Source of the DNA: Streptomyces dysideae
Lineage (GTDB): Bacteria; Actinomycetota; Actinomycetes; Streptomycetales; Streptomycetaceae
DNA length: 64,000 nt
NCBI RefSeq assembly: GCF_001514305.1
Contig: NZ_KQ949076.1
Location: forward strand, 416,140-480,139
Direction of reading: 5' to 3'
The position numbers and the translations under genes were made by a program. The notes below the pieces were generated by a model, which saw only the letters and a list, made by a program, of their open reading frames with translations, was not told where the DNA came from and ran no database searches. Numbering within the stretch: the stretch's first letter is position 1; each line of letters opens with the position of its first letter. Of the stretch, positions 25,956 through 34,934 are shown piece after piece.

Positions 25956-26523
25956 AACTCATCACACCCTCGGTCGGTCCGCTCCCGGCCCGGGGGTGCC
26001 GGCCCCGCACACCCCCGCCAGAACCATCGTGCCACCAACCAGGCCTTCGTATGCGGCGGGTGGGACATCGTCGGCCGGAACCGCACACACCGGCCGAGCC
26101 CCGGCGGTCGGACGGGGACGTCCCGCACAGTAATTCGAAGGTGCACCCGCACAGGGAATTCAGCCGTATCGTTTCGATCTCCACACAACGTGTTCGCAGG
26201 CAATTCGAATTGCCTCCACACGGACATTCCACCGGGAGTCGCCCCCTGGTCTTATGGGTCACTTAGTCCGGATGAATCATGACAAGCGGGGTGGCCGACG
26301 TGCGCATATCCGGTACCCGACAGGTGTGTTGAGCATCACGCCGACCGCGGTGCAGACTTCCTCAAATCCCGGGCACCCGAGGCCAATTGCCAGGAATGAC
26401 GTGGAGGGTTTTACGAAAACCCACAGCCGACGCTAGGGTGCCTCAGATGTTCCACGCTGCCTCGTCCCCCGCATGTGCAGCGAGGTCCTGGATCGCCTCC
26501 CCCGGTTTCGGGCTGGAGGATCT
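25956..26523. other. Gene-free spacer with two inverted repeats
   Basis: About 570 bp, clearly lower in GC than its surroundings between 26120 and 26430. It holds an 18-bp perfect palindrome AGGCAATTCGAATTGCCT at 26198-26215 and an inverted repeat GGGTTTT-ACG-AAAACCC at 26406-26422, the latter 102 bp before the acyltransferase start. Either could be an operator. No convincing gene on either strand. Confidence 0.5.
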
Positions 26524-27732
26524 GTGACGAACTCGCTGCGACCGCACGGCCACAACAGAGCGCCACTCCCCCCGGCACAGTCGTCGGCGGACGGAGTGCC
26601 GAGTCCGCGCTCGCCGCAGAAGGAGAACCAGCAGAACAGACCGGCGTCCACGGGTGCCGCCGCCGACACCAAGCCCGGCAAGCAGCGCGACGCGTTCTTC
26701 GACAACGCCAAGTACCTGGCGATCGTCCTGGTCGCCATAGGCCATGCCTGGGAGCCGCTCAAGGGCGACAGCCGGATCCTGGAGGGCGTGTACACCGTCG
26801 TGTACACGTTCCACATGCCGGCGTTCATCATCATCTCGGGCTTCTTCTCGCGCAGTTTCGACATGCGCCCCGACCGGCTGAAGCGGCTGATCACCGGCGT
26901 CGCCGTGCCGTACATCGTCTTCGAGACGGCCTACCCCCTCTTCAAGCGCTGGATCGACGACGATCCCGGCCAGGAGGTCAGCCTCCTCGATCCGTGGTAC
27001 CTGACGTGGTTCCTGTGCGCGTTGTTCATCTGGCGGATGACCACGCCGATCTGGAAGATGGTGCGCTGGCCGCTGCCGGTCGCGCTCGGCATCGCCATGC
27101 TGGCGACGGTCACCCCGGAGATCGGCAACGACCTGGACCTGCAGCGGGTGCTGCAGTTCCTGCCGTACTTCGTGCTGGGCCTGTGCATGAAGCCCGAGCA
27201 CTTCCGGATGGTGCGCACCCGGCGGATGCGGATCCTGTCCGTGCCGGTGGTCGCGTTGGCGCTGGCCGTCGGCTGGTGGGCGGTCCCGCGCATGAACACC
27301 GGGTGGTTCTACCACCGCGACTCGGCGCAGGAGCTGGGCGTGCCCTGGTGGGTCGGGCCGGTCATGGTGCTCGCGATGTTCGGCTGCTCGCTGCTGCTGA
27401 CCGCCTGCTTCTTCGCCTGGGTGCCGGGCCGCACGATGTGGTTCACGGCGCTCGGCGCGGGCACGCTGTACGGCTATCTGCTGCACGGCTTCGTGGTCAA
27501 GGCCGGTGACTACCGCGGCTGGTTCGAGCACGACTGGCTGCACCGGCCGCTCGGTGAGATCTTCGTGACGGTCGTCGCGGCCGTCGGTGTCACGCTGCTG
27601 TGCACCACGCCCGTACAGCGGGTGTTCCGGTTCGCGATGGAGCCGAAGATGGAGTGGGCCTTCAAGCGGGACGCGGCCGAACTGGCGCGTGAGCGCGAGA
27701 AGTCCGAGAAGCGCGAGAAGGTCCCGGCCTAG
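26524..27732 (+). CDS. Acyltransferase family 3 membrane protein
   Basis: 402 aa from GTG 26524 (VTNSLRPHGHNRAPLPPA) with GGAGGA directly upstream; longer starts lack a ribosome site. After a polar 55-residue N-terminus, FFDNAKYLAIVLVAIGHAWE opens the acyltransferase-3 domain: the conserved His lies in GHAW and the FHMPAFIIISGFF segment is characteristic. About ten membrane helices follow, ending in a charged tail (AELAREREKSEKREKVPA). Closest in style to fucose 4-O-acetylase-like enzymes that acetylate surface sugars; acceptor unknown. An inverted repeat 100 bp upstream may regulate it. Confidence 0.85.
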   Translation: MTNSLRPHGHNRAPLPPAQSSADGVPSPRSPQKENQQNRPASTGAAADTKPGKQRDAFFDNAKYLAIVLVAIGHAWEPLKGDSRILEGVYTVVYTFHMPAFIIISGFFSRSFDMRPDRLKRLITGVAVPYIVFETAYPLFKRWIDDDPGQEVSLLDPWYLTWFLCALFIWRMTTPIWKMVRWPLPVALGIAMLATVTPEIGNDLDLQRVLQFLPYFVLGLCMKPEHFRMVRTRRMRILSVPVVALALAVGWWAVPRMNTGWFYHRDSAQELGVPWWVGPVMVLAMFGCSLLLTACFFAWVPGRTMWFTALGAGTLYGYLLHGFVVKAGDYRGWFEHDWLHRPLGEIFVTVVAAVGVTLLCTTPVQRVFRFAMEPKMEWAFKRDAAELAREREKSEKREKVPA

Positions 27733-27745
27733 TAAGTAATCTCCG

Positions 27746-28210
27746 TCACCCGCTCGTCAGACCGAGAAGTGCGCGCATCCGTGCGTACTTCTCGGTCAGT
27801 CGTTTCCGGGTGGCCTCGTCGAGGACCGAGAGGCGCACCGGGTCCGCGTTGTGTGCCAGGTCCGCCTCCTTCACCAGCAGGGCGCCAGGAGTGGCGAGAA
27901 CACGCCGTGCGTACGCCTCGGGCGGCTCCCCGGCCCGCTTGGTGACCGCCAGCACGATGTCCTTCGTACGCCGGCTCAGCGCGGCCTCGTCCAGCCAGCG
28001 CACGGAGAGCGCGTCGTCCTCGACGGCGTCGTGCAGCCAGGCCGCCGCGATCTGCTCCTCATCACCACCACGCGCGCGTACGCCCTCGGCGACGGCCTGG
28101 AGATGCTCGGCATACGGCCGCCCGGCCTTGTCGGTCTGGCCACGGTGAGCGGCCCGGGCGGCGGCCTCCACGGCGGCCGGGGAAAGCGGGGTTCGGGATG
28201 TCTCGGTCAC
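27746..28210 (-). CDS. HD domain phosphohydrolase
   Basis: 154 aa from GTG 28210. HD-type metal site: AARAAHRGQTDKAGRPYAEHL, WLHDAVEDD (the His-Asp pair) and a distal EADLAHNAD. This is the short stand-alone HD family related to the hydrolase half of RelA/SpoT (MESH1/SAH-like), but lacking other domains; nucleotide or (p)ppGpp hydrolysis is possible, not shown. Convergent with the acyltransferase, 13 bp apart. Confidence 0.82.
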   Translation of the reverse strand: MTETSRTPLSPAAVEAAARAAHRGQTDKAGRPYAEHLQAVAEGVRARGGDEEQIAAAWLHDAVEDDALSVRWLDEAALSRRTKDIVLAVTKRAGEPPEAYARRVLATPGALLVKEADLAHNADPVRLSVLDEATRKRLTEKYARMRALLGLTSG

Positions 28211-28542
28211 GTCCCCAGTGTCGCGCGGCGTTGAGGGGTGTGGGCCCGGAGGGGTGGCGGCGTGGCTGAACGGCCCGGGAGGCAGGCCGCCGGGGACTGG
28301 GGCGGAGGCCCCGGAGCACGGGGCACTTCCTTACCGGCCGGCCCGGGACGGGGCCCCGCGCGAGCACAGCCAGGCACGGGCAGGACGGATGAGGGGCCGG
28401 CTCAGTCCGTCGCCGTCGCCTGGCCGCCGGGGCTGGGGCGGAGGCCCGGGGTGGGCGAGGGTGTCGGGGGCTTCGTTCTCGAGCGGGTCGGGGTGAGGGG
28501 CCCCTCACGTCACGCGAGCGCGGCCGGGTGTGGGGGACCGGC
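28211..28542. repeat. Spacer with a partial duplication of the SpoIIE-gene end
   Basis: 332 bp, no gene. The block 28394-28434 (GGCCGGCTCAGTCCGTCGCC...) closely matches the 3' end of the neighbouring SpoIIE-type gene at 28535-28577 (GACCGGCTCAGGTCGTTGCC...), including the stop codon. A second pair of ~30-bp near-identical GC-rich blocks (GCCGCCGGGGACTGGGGCGG at about 28282 and its match at about 28424) lies alongside. It looks like an old local duplication. Confidence 0.55.
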
Positions 28543-29727
28543 TCAGGTCGTTGCCGTTGCCTGGGCCGTTGGGCCCTCTCGGCAGATCAGGAGGAGGGCT
28601 CGGTCGTCGTTCACGTCCTTCGCCACCGCCTCGATGAGGTGCCAGGCCGCGCCGTGGAAGCCGCCGGCGACGTAGCGGTCGGCCTCGCCGGTCAGGCGGT
28701 CGATGCCCTCGACGATATCTCGGTCGGACGTTTCCACCAGGCCGTCTGTGAACAGCATCAACACGTCGCCGGGGCGGAGTGAGCCCTTCACGGGGTCGAA
28801 CTGGGCGCCGTCGTACACACCCAACAGCGGCCCCTCCGCTGCCTTTTCCTCCCAGCGGCCGCTGCCCGCGCTGAGCTGCAGGCCCGGCGGATGGCCCGCC
28901 GAGTACAGCTCGTAGTCGCCCGAGTCCAGGTCCAGGACCAGGTGGATGGAGGTCGCGAAACCCTCGTCCCAGTCCTGGCGGAGCAGATAGCCGTTCGCGG
29001 CCGGCAGGAACGCGTGCGGGGGCAGGCTGCCCAGCAGGCCGCCGAAGGCGCCGGACAGCAGCAGGGCGCGGGAGCCCGCGTCCATGCCCTTTCCGGACAC
29101 GTCCGTCAGGACGACCTCCATGGTGCGGCCGCCGTTCGTCCGGGCCGCCACCACGAAGTCGCCGGAGAAGGACTGGCCGCCCGCCGGGCGCAGCGCCATC
29201 TCGCGGTGCCAGCCCATCGGCAGGTTCGGCAGCTTGCTCTGGACGCGGATGCGTTCGCGCAGGTCGAACAGCATGGTGCCGCCGCGCCGCCAGGGCACGC
29301 CGACCCGGCTGCGGAACTGCGCGATCAGCAGCCCGAAGAAACCACAGGCGGCGACCACCAGCACCACACCCGGGGTGACGCGCGACGGGCCCTCCGTGTA
29401 CGGCCCCAGCTGCACCGACTCCACGATGAGCGCCGTGGCCGCGGCCGCGTACAGCCCCAGCAGGCTGGCCGGCCGCAGCAGCAGCCCGCCCGCGACGATC
29501 GGGAGGACCAGCGCGGACGGTGCGCACCACACCGAGTTGGCCAGTGTCGTGGCCGTGATCAGCGGCACCGTGAGGAGCAGACCGGCCAGCGCGACCCAGT
29601 CGGAACCGTCCCCGCGGAAGTAGTCGACGGCGCTTCTGCGCAGGCCGACGCGAGCCCGGTGCCATTGCATCTTCAACCGGGCCGTGAACGTCTCGGCGGC
29701 CGCGCGCCGCTCTCGTCCTGCTGCCAT
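28543..29727 (-). CDS. Membrane-bound SpoIIE-type PP2C protein phosphatase
   Basis: 394 aa. The N-terminal ~150 residues contain about four membrane helices (WVALAGLLLTVPLITATTL, ALVLPIVAGGLLL, ASLLGLYAAAATALIVE, VTPGVVLVVAACGFFGLLIAQF). From residue ~170 the SpoIIE/PP2C domain follows: GGQSFSGDFVVAART (metal Asp), EVVLTDVSGKGMDAG (metal Asp/Gly), LMLFTDGLVETSD and DDRALLLI. All metal aspartates are present, so it should be active. Such phosphatases dephosphorylate anti-anti-sigma factors; no partner gene is adjacent, and there is no PAS/GAF or kinase domain. Start ATG 29727. Confidence 0.9.
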   Translation of the reverse strand: MAAGRERRAAAETFTARLKMQWHRARVGLRRSAVDYFRGDGSDWVALAGLLLTVPLITATTLANSVWCAPSALVLPIVAGGLLLRPASLLGLYAAAATALIVESVQLGPYTEGPSRVTPGVVLVVAACGFFGLLIAQFRSRVGVPWRRGGTMLFDLRERIRVQSKLPNLPMGWHREMALRPAGGQSFSGDFVVAARTNGGRTMEVVLTDVSGKGMDAGSRALLLSGAFGGLLGSLPPHAFLPAANGYLLRQDWDEGFATSIHLVLDLDSGDYELYSAGHPPGLQLSAGSGRWEEKAAEGPLLGVYDGAQFDPVKGSLRPGDVLMLFTDGLVETSDRDIVEGIDRLTGEADRYVAGGFHGAAWHLIEAVAKDVNDDRALLLICREGPTAQATATT

Positions 29728-29889
29728 TAGTTCGGGACCCTATCCATCGGACCAGCTGCTTGGCACGGGAGGTCCCACTTGTCCCCCGTCCGAGGCTCAA
29801 CTTCACAGTGAACTTCACGAAAAGCCACTCCGCCGCCACCAGAAGGAAATTCCCTGGCTCGTCCCGCAATGCACTGGTAGGCATGGTGT

Positions 29890-31131
29890 ATGGCGACTGA
29901 CTGCACGACCGAGGTACGGGATCTGCGGCGGGACGACTGGGACACGTGGTACGACACCCTGCTCCGCGCCTTCGGCGGGGTGCCGGAGGCGGCCGAGGAG
30001 CGGGAGTTGTGGAACTCCCTCACCGAGACAGACCGTTCCTTCGGCGTCTGGGACGGGGACGCGTGCGTGGGGACGGCGGGGGCGTTCGGTTTCCGGCTCA
30101 CCGTGCCCGGCGGCGCCTCCGTGCCCGCCGCGGGCGTCACCATGGTCGGCGTCGCCGCCACGCACCGCCGGCGCGGCATCCTGACGTCGATGATGCGGCG
30201 TCAGTTGGACGACGTACGGGACCGGGGCCAGCCGCTGGCGGTGCTGACGGCCTCCGAGCCCGCGATCTACGGCAGGTTCGGCTACGGCATCGGCACCCGG
30301 AACGTCAGTGCCGAGATCGACACCGGCCGGGTACGCCTGTCCGTGCCGCCCGGCACCGATGACGTACGGCTGCGGTACGCCGACCCGGCCGACGCGCTGG
30401 CGGCGTGCGAGGCGGTGTACGCGCGCCGGGTGCCCGCCCGGCCGGGGATGCTGGCGCGGCTGCCCGGCTGGGAGCGGCTCGGGGTGCTGGACCCGGAGAG
30501 CGAGCGGGGCGGGGCGTCGCCGCTGCAGTGCGTGCTGGCGGAGCGGGACGGCGAGGTCGTGGGGTACGCCCGCTTCGCCGTGAAGCCGAACTGGCAGTCG
30601 ACCGGGCACAACGGCACGGTGGTCCTGCGGGACGCGGAGGCGCTGGATCCGGCGGCGCGGGCCGCGCTGTGGCGGTTCCTGTTCGACATCGACCTGACGT
30701 CGACCCTGCTGACCGGCGCGCGCCCGCTGGACGAGGCATGGCTGCACCAGGTGTCCGACATCCGGCGGTGCGCACTGCGGATGCGGGACTCGCTGTACGT
30801 ACGGCTGGTGGACGTGGGGGCCGCGCTGGAGGCGCGGACGTACCAGGCGCCGGTGGACGTGGTGCTGGACGTCGAGGACGCCTTCTGCCCCTGGAACGCC
30901 GGGCGTTGGCGGCTCACCGGGGACACCAAGGGCGCGTCGTGCGGGCGTACGACGGACTCGGCCGATCTCGCCCTGTCCGTACGGGAGTTGGGGTCGGCGT
31001 ACCTCGGGGACACGAACCTGGGTGCGCTGGGCGCGGCCGGGCGGGTGCGGGAGTTGCGGCAGGGGGCGTTGGCGGAGGCCGCGCTGGGCTTCGGGTCGGC
31101 GGTGGCGCCCTGGCTGCCGCACGGGTTCTGA
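29890..31131 (+). CDS. Eis-like GNAT N-acetyltransferase
   Basis: 413 aa. N-terminal GNAT domain: acetyl-CoA site VTMVGVAATHRRRGILTSMM (VAATHRRRGIL, residues ~88-98) and EPAIYGRFGYGIGT. A second GNAT-like domain and a C-terminal SCP2-like domain (VDVVLDVEDAFCPWNAGRWRL, ASCGRTTDSADLALSVRELG) follow, and the chain ends in a free aromatic carboxylate (PHGF), which acts as catalytic base in Eis proteins. This three-part layout is that of Mycobacterium Eis; substrate here unknown (amine or lysine). ATG 29890. Convergent with the glycosylase gene. Confidence 0.9.
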   Translation: MATDCTTEVRDLRRDDWDTWYDTLLRAFGGVPEAAEERELWNSLTETDRSFGVWDGDACVGTAGAFGFRLTVPGGASVPAAGVTMVGVAATHRRRGILTSMMRRQLDDVRDRGQPLAVLTASEPAIYGRFGYGIGTRNVSAEIDTGRVRLSVPPGTDDVRLRYADPADALAACEAVYARRVPARPGMLARLPGWERLGVLDPESERGGASPLQCVLAERDGEVVGYARFAVKPNWQSTGHNGTVVLRDAEALDPAARAALWRFLFDIDLTSTLLTGARPLDEAWLHQVSDIRRCALRMRDSLYVRLVDVGAALEARTYQAPVDVVLDVEDAFCPWNAGRWRLTGDTKGASCGRTTDSADLALSVRELGSAYLGDTNLGALGAAGRVRELRQGALAEAALGFGSAVAPWLPHGF

Positions 31132-31150
31132 CGTCCCGCCGGGCGCCGGC

Positions 31151-31966
31151 TCAGTCGCGCTGGCAGGCCGGGCACCAGAAGAGGTTGCGGGCGGCGAGGT
31201 CGGCGGTGCGGATCTCGCCGCCACAGAGGTGGCAGGGCAGGTGGGCCCTGCGGTAGACGTAGACCTCGCCGCCGTGGTCGTCGACGCGTGGCGGGCGGCC
31301 CATCGCCTCCGGGGTGTGTTCCGGGCGGACCGTGTCGATGCGGTTGTTGCGGACGCCCTCGCGCATGAGCTCCACGAGGTCGTGCCAGATCGCGTCCCAT
31401 TCGGACGCGGTGATGTCCCTGCCCGGGCGGTACGGGTCGATGCGGTGCCGGAAGAGGACCTCGGCGCGGTAGACGTTGCCCACGCCGGCGATGACCTTCT
31501 GGTCCATGAGCAGGGCGGCGATCGTCGTACGGCTGCGGTGGACGCGGTGGTAGGCGGCGTCCGGGTCGGCGTCCTCGCGCAGGGGGTCGGGGCCGAGGCG
31601 GTCGTGTATCGCCCGCTTCTCGGGGGGTGTGATCAGGGCGCAGGTGGTGGGGCCGCGGAGATCGACGTACGCGGTGGTGTTCGCGAGGCGGAGGCGGACG
31701 GTGTCCGTGGGCGGGGGCGGCGGGGCCGGGCCGAAGTTGACCTTGCCGAAGAGGCCGAGGTGGATGTGGATCCACTCGTCGCCGCTGCCGCTGAAGCCGA
31801 GGAAGAGGTGCTTGCCGTGGGCTTCGGTGCGGGTGAGTTCCGTGCCGGTGAGGAGGGCGGCGGAGTCGGTGAACTTGCCCTGGGGGCTGGTGACCTGTGG
31901 GGCCGTGCCTTGGAAGGCGGCGGCGTAGTCCTGGGCCAGGCGGTGGATCGTGTGCCCCTCCGGCAC
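31151..31966 (-). CDS. Fpg/Nei family DNA glycosylase-AP lyase
   Basis: 271 aa from GTG 31966, giving mature N-terminus PEGHTIHRLAQ: the catalytic Pro2-Glu3 pair is intact. AAGGGA lies 7 nt upstream; the open frame extends 30 codons further but would bury Pro2. The H2TH helix-two-turn-helix is in LLMDQKVIAGVGNVYRAEVLF, and the zinc finger at the C-terminus has CHLCGGE and CPACQRD. Excises oxidised bases (endonuclease VIII-like, closest to mycobacterial Nei2-type proteins). No operon partner; follows rpiB after two hairpins. Confidence 0.92.
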   Translation of the reverse strand: MPEGHTIHRLAQDYAAAFQGTAPQVTSPQGKFTDSAALLTGTELTRTEAHGKHLFLGFSGSGDEWIHIHLGLFGKVNFGPAPPPPPTDTVRLRLANTTAYVDLRGPTTCALITPPEKRAIHDRLGPDPLREDADPDAAYHRVHRSRTTIAALLMDQKVIAGVGNVYRAEVLFRHRIDPYRPGRDITASEWDAIWHDLVELMREGVRNNRIDTVRPEHTPEAMGRPPRVDDHGGEVYVYRRAHLPCHLCGGEIRTADLAARNLFWCPACQRD

Positions 31967-31993
31967 GGTGTGGTTCCCTTCGTGGTCCTCGTG

Positions 31994-32037
31994 CTGGGGC
32001 TCTGCCCCAGACCCCGCCAGGGGGCTCCGCCCCCTGG
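31994..32037 (-). terminator. Double hairpin after rpiB
   Basis: Two adjacent GC hairpins: CTGGGGC-TCT-GCCCCAG (31994-32010) and CCAGGGGG-CTCCG-CCCCCTGG (32017-32037). This GGGGCTCTGCCCC / GGGGCTCCGCCCC combination is a recurrent streptomycete intergenic sequence. It lies 84 bp past the rpiB stop. Confidence 0.75.
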
Positions 32038-32120
32038 ACCTCAGGCCTATGCCCACCCACCGCCCGTTCGCTGTCGGGACAGGGGTGGGCCTTGCCTCAG
32101 AGCATCCGGCGTTTCTGGAA

Positions 32121-32609
32121 CTACTGCTGCCGCGGGTGGTGCGGGGGGATCGGCGGGAGGTCGCCCGTCGTCTCGTAGGCGGCCAGCATGTCGATGCGGC
32201 GGATGTGGCGGGCGTCCTCCGAGAACGGCGTGTTCAGGAAGGTCTCGACGAACTTCGTCGCCTCGTCCTGCGTGTGCATGCGCGCGCCCACCGCGACGAC
32301 GTTGGCGTTGTTGTGCTGGCGGCCCAGCGACGCCGTCTCCTCGCTCCAGGCGAGCGCCGCGCGCACGCCCTTCACCTTGTTCGCCGCGATCTGCTCGCCG
32401 TTGCCGGAGCCGCCGATCACGATGCCGAGGGCCTCGGGGTCGGCCGCCGTGCGCTCCGCTGCGCGGAGGCAGAACGGCGGGTAGTCGTCCTGGGCGTCGT
32501 AGATGTGGGGGCCGCAGTCGACGGGGTCGTGCCCCGCCGCCTTCAGCCACTCGACGAGGTGGTTCTTGAGTTCGAAGCCCGCATGGTCGGAGCCGAGATA
32601 CACGCGCAT
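32121..32609 (-). CDS. rpiB: Ribose-5-phosphate isomerase B
   Basis: 162 aa from ATG 32609 (MRVYLGSDHAGFELKNHL). Interconverts ribose 5-phosphate and ribulose 5-phosphate. The active-site segment reads GGSGNGEQIAANKV, with Glu where enteric RpiB has Cys; this is the actinobacterial type, in which Glu is the catalytic base. The anion-hole and His segments (SDHAG, GRQHNNANVVAVGARMH) are intact. C-terminal tail GDLPPIPPHHPRQQ is non-conserved. Confidence 0.95.
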   Translation of the reverse strand: MRVYLGSDHAGFELKNHLVEWLKAAGHDPVDCGPHIYDAQDDYPPFCLRAAERTAADPEALGIVIGGSGNGEQIAANKVKGVRAALAWSEETASLGRQHNNANVVAVGARMHTQDEATKFVETFLNTPFSEDARHIRRIDMLAAYETTGDLPPIPPHHPRQQ

Positions 32610-32694
32610 GGGACGAGTGTGACACGGCTGTTTCAGGACGGCGGTCCCGGGTGTCGGTGAGGTGACCACCGGTTGATCTCCGTTCGACGCGTGG

Positions 32695-34749
32695 TCACAG
32701 GACCGTGAAGCTGTCCCTCACCTTCTTGTACGTCTTGAGGGCCTGCGCCTCGATGTCCGGCTGGTACCAGGTGTTGATCTGGTACGACTTGCCGTCCACG
32801 GTGAAGCCCAGCAGCTGGGCGTGCCAGGGGACGCCCTGCAGCGTGAACGTGTACTCCCAGACGACCGCCTCATGGCCGCGGAACGTCGTCCGTTCCAGGC
32901 GGATCTTCTGGTAGTTCTGGCCCTGGTGGGCGTTCTGTTCGGACTTCTCCCAGGAGTCCATCAGGTCGCCGCGGGCCAGGGAGGACTTCGCGGCGAGCTC
33001 TTGTTTGCCGTCCGGTGAGGTGTAGTGCACCTCCGAGCCGGTCTTCACGTCCCGCCGCCACCCGCCGGGCGTCGCCCATGCGAAGCCTCCCGCCTCGCGG
33101 TGGGCGCCGGGGGGCAGGGTCTGGGGCCTGGAGGTGCCTTCGACGGTGGGCGACGAGTTGTCGGCCGGGGAGGACGCCGCCGAGGAGGGCGGGGGTGAGC
33201 CCGCCTGGCCGTCCCCGGGTGATCCGGAGTTCGCCGCGAGCACGATCGCCACGATGGCGCCGGCGGTGAGCGCGCCGACGGTTGCGATGACGCCGGTACG
33301 GCGAGGTCCTCGGCGTCCGCGACGGGGGGCGGCCGGCTTGACGGGGCCGGGGAGTTCGCGGTGGGTTTCGGTGGTGGGCGTACGGTCGGTGGGCGGTCCA
33401 AACGCCGACTCGGGCTCGGGCGCCGAGGCACCTCCAGCATCAGGCCCAACCACAGGCCCAGAGCCGGACACACGGACGGAACCACGTTCCCTCTCGGGCT
33501 CGGACACCGGAATGCGAGCAGGGCCGGGCAGCTCGGCCACCGGCCCGGACACCGACTCGGGTTCAGGCTCGGGTTCAGGCTCGTGTGTGCCTCCACGCGC
33601 CGCCTCGGGCTCCTGCACGGAACCGCGTATCGGCCTCGGCACGGGCGCAGGCTCGCCCTCCGGCTGGGGTTCCGCCGCCCCGGCAGTCCCCGGCACGGAC
33701 GGCTCCTCAACCCCGGGGCCCGACTTCCGCTCCAGCCCCAGGTGTCGCCCGGGCCCCGGTTCCGTCCGTTGCTCAGCCCCCGGCTCCAGCTGACCTCCCG
33801 CCCCCTCCCCCGGTCGCTCAGGTTCCAGCCCTTGCCGCCGGAAGCCCGCGTCGGCCTCTGCTCCCTCGCTGCCGTCACCCTGCTCGCGGGACCACCCGTC
33901 CGCCGCCGCCCCGGCATCCACCGCAGCCACCGGCAAAGTGGGCGTCGGCGCCGGATACGCCAGTGGGTGCAGGACCGCCTCCAGGTCCGCCAAGCCCGGT
34001 CGGACCGTCGGGTCCTTCTCCAGCAGGGCGGACAGGACTGCCCGCAACGGGCCTGCCGTCGGGGGCAGTTCCGGCTCCTCGTACAGCACCGCGTGCAGCG
34101 TCGCCAGGGTCGTGTCGCGGGAGAACGGTGAGCGGCCGCCCAGGGCCGCGCACAGGGTCGCGCCCAGGGACCACACGTCGGACTGCGGGCCCTGGGGGCG
34201 GCCGGAGACGCGTTCGGGGGCCATGTAGTCGGGGGAACCGACCAGCATGCCGACCATGGTGAGGGCCTTCGCGTCCTGGATCGCCGCGATGCCGAAGTCG
34301 GTCAGGACGATCCGGCCGCGTCCGCCCGCCTCCACCAGGACGTTCCCGGGCTTGATGTCCCGGTGCAGTACGCCCCGTTCGTGGACCTGGCGCAGCGCCG
34401 TCACCAAGCCGAGGCCGATGCGGGCCGTCTCACGGGGGCCCAGCGGCCCCTCCTCCGCCAGCATGCGTTCCAGGGAGCGGCCGGCCACCAGCTCCATGAC
34501 GATCCACAGGCGTTCGCCCTCGTCCACGACGTCGTACACACGCACCACGTTGGGATGGTCGATCCGCGCCGTCGCCCTCGCCTCGCGCAGGGTGCGTTCG
34601 CGGCGGGTGCGCGTGTCCTCGGGGTCGAGGCCGTCTATACGCATCTCCTTCACCGCGACCTGCCGGTCGAGTATCTCGTCGGCGGCTCGCCACACCCGCC
34701 CCATTCCCCCCTGTCCGATACTTTCGACCAACCGATAGCGCCCCGTCAC
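32695..34749 (-). CDS. Transmembrane Ser/Thr protein kinase (PASTA-less)
   Basis: About 684 aa. Kinase domain (~1-265) with GQGGMGRVWRA (Gly loop), VAVKEMR (Lys), HRDIKPGNVLV (catalytic loop), TDFGIA and APERVSG: active in sequence. A ~230-residue Pro/Glu/Gly-rich low-complexity linker follows, then a membrane helix (TGVIATVGALTAGAIVAIVLAA) and an outer domain of ~160 residues (FAWATPGGWRRDVKTGSEVHYTSPDG ... WYQPDIEAQALKTYKKVRDSF) with no PASTA repeats; ligand unknown. Start uncertain: GTG 34749 (VTGRYRLVESIG) fits the usual family beginning, while a TTG at 34809 with GAGG just upstream would add 20 codons including a TTA leucine codon (34753-34755). Confidence 0.88.
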   Translation of the reverse strand: MTGRYRLVESIGQGGMGRVWRAADEILDRQVAVKEMRIDGLDPEDTRTRRERTLREARATARIDHPNVVRVYDVVDEGERLWIVMELVAGRSLERMLAEEGPLGPRETARIGLGLVTALRQVHERGVLHRDIKPGNVLVEAGGRGRIVLTDFGIAAIQDAKALTMVGMLVGSPDYMAPERVSGRPQGPQSDVWSLGATLCAALGGRSPFSRDTTLATLHAVLYEEPELPPTAGPLRAVLSALLEKDPTVRPGLADLEAVLHPLAYPAPTPTLPVAAVDAGAAADGWSREQGDGSEGAEADAGFRRQGLEPERPGEGAGGQLEPGAEQRTEPGPGRHLGLERKSGPGVEEPSVPGTAGAAEPQPEGEPAPVPRPIRGSVQEPEAARGGTHEPEPEPEPESVSGPVAELPGPARIPVSEPERERGSVRVSGSGPVVGPDAGGASAPEPESAFGPPTDRTPTTETHRELPGPVKPAAPRRGRRGPRRTGVIATVGALTAGAIVAIVLAANSGSPGDGQAGSPPPSSAASSPADNSSPTVEGTSRPQTLPPGAHREAGGFAWATPGGWRRDVKTGSEVHYTSPDGKQELAAKSSLARGDLMDSWEKSEQNAHQGQNYQKIRLERTTFRGHEAVVWEYTFTLQGVPWHAQLLGFTVDGKSYQINTWYQPDIEAQALKTYKKVRDSFTVL

Positions 34750-34934
34750 CAGTAAACCTGGAACTCCGCCGCTCCTCGCATTTCCCGGCAATCCGCTGCA
34801 CCCCCTCAAGTACCTCGATCAGTCCCCTACTGAAACACAATGGTCACACTTCATGCCGTACCAGCATAGTGCGGAGAAATCTTGTGGTAGCTCTTCAAGT
34901 ACTGCGAATTCAGGCGCAGCCAAGGGGGACGAAC

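Noticed and set aside
25552..26262. 236-codon minus-strand frame in the 26-kb spacer
   Set aside because: No family resemblance, mixed codon use, overlaps the small membrane protein gene in another frame.
24415..26500. Direct repeat of the tRNA-Gly 3' end as an attachment site
   Set aside because: Looked for the last ~20 bases of the tRNA downstream; no second copy found by eye.
26443..27543. 366-codon minus-strand frame opposite the acyltransferase
   Set aside because: Antisense shadow; His/Arg/Gln-rich without domain.
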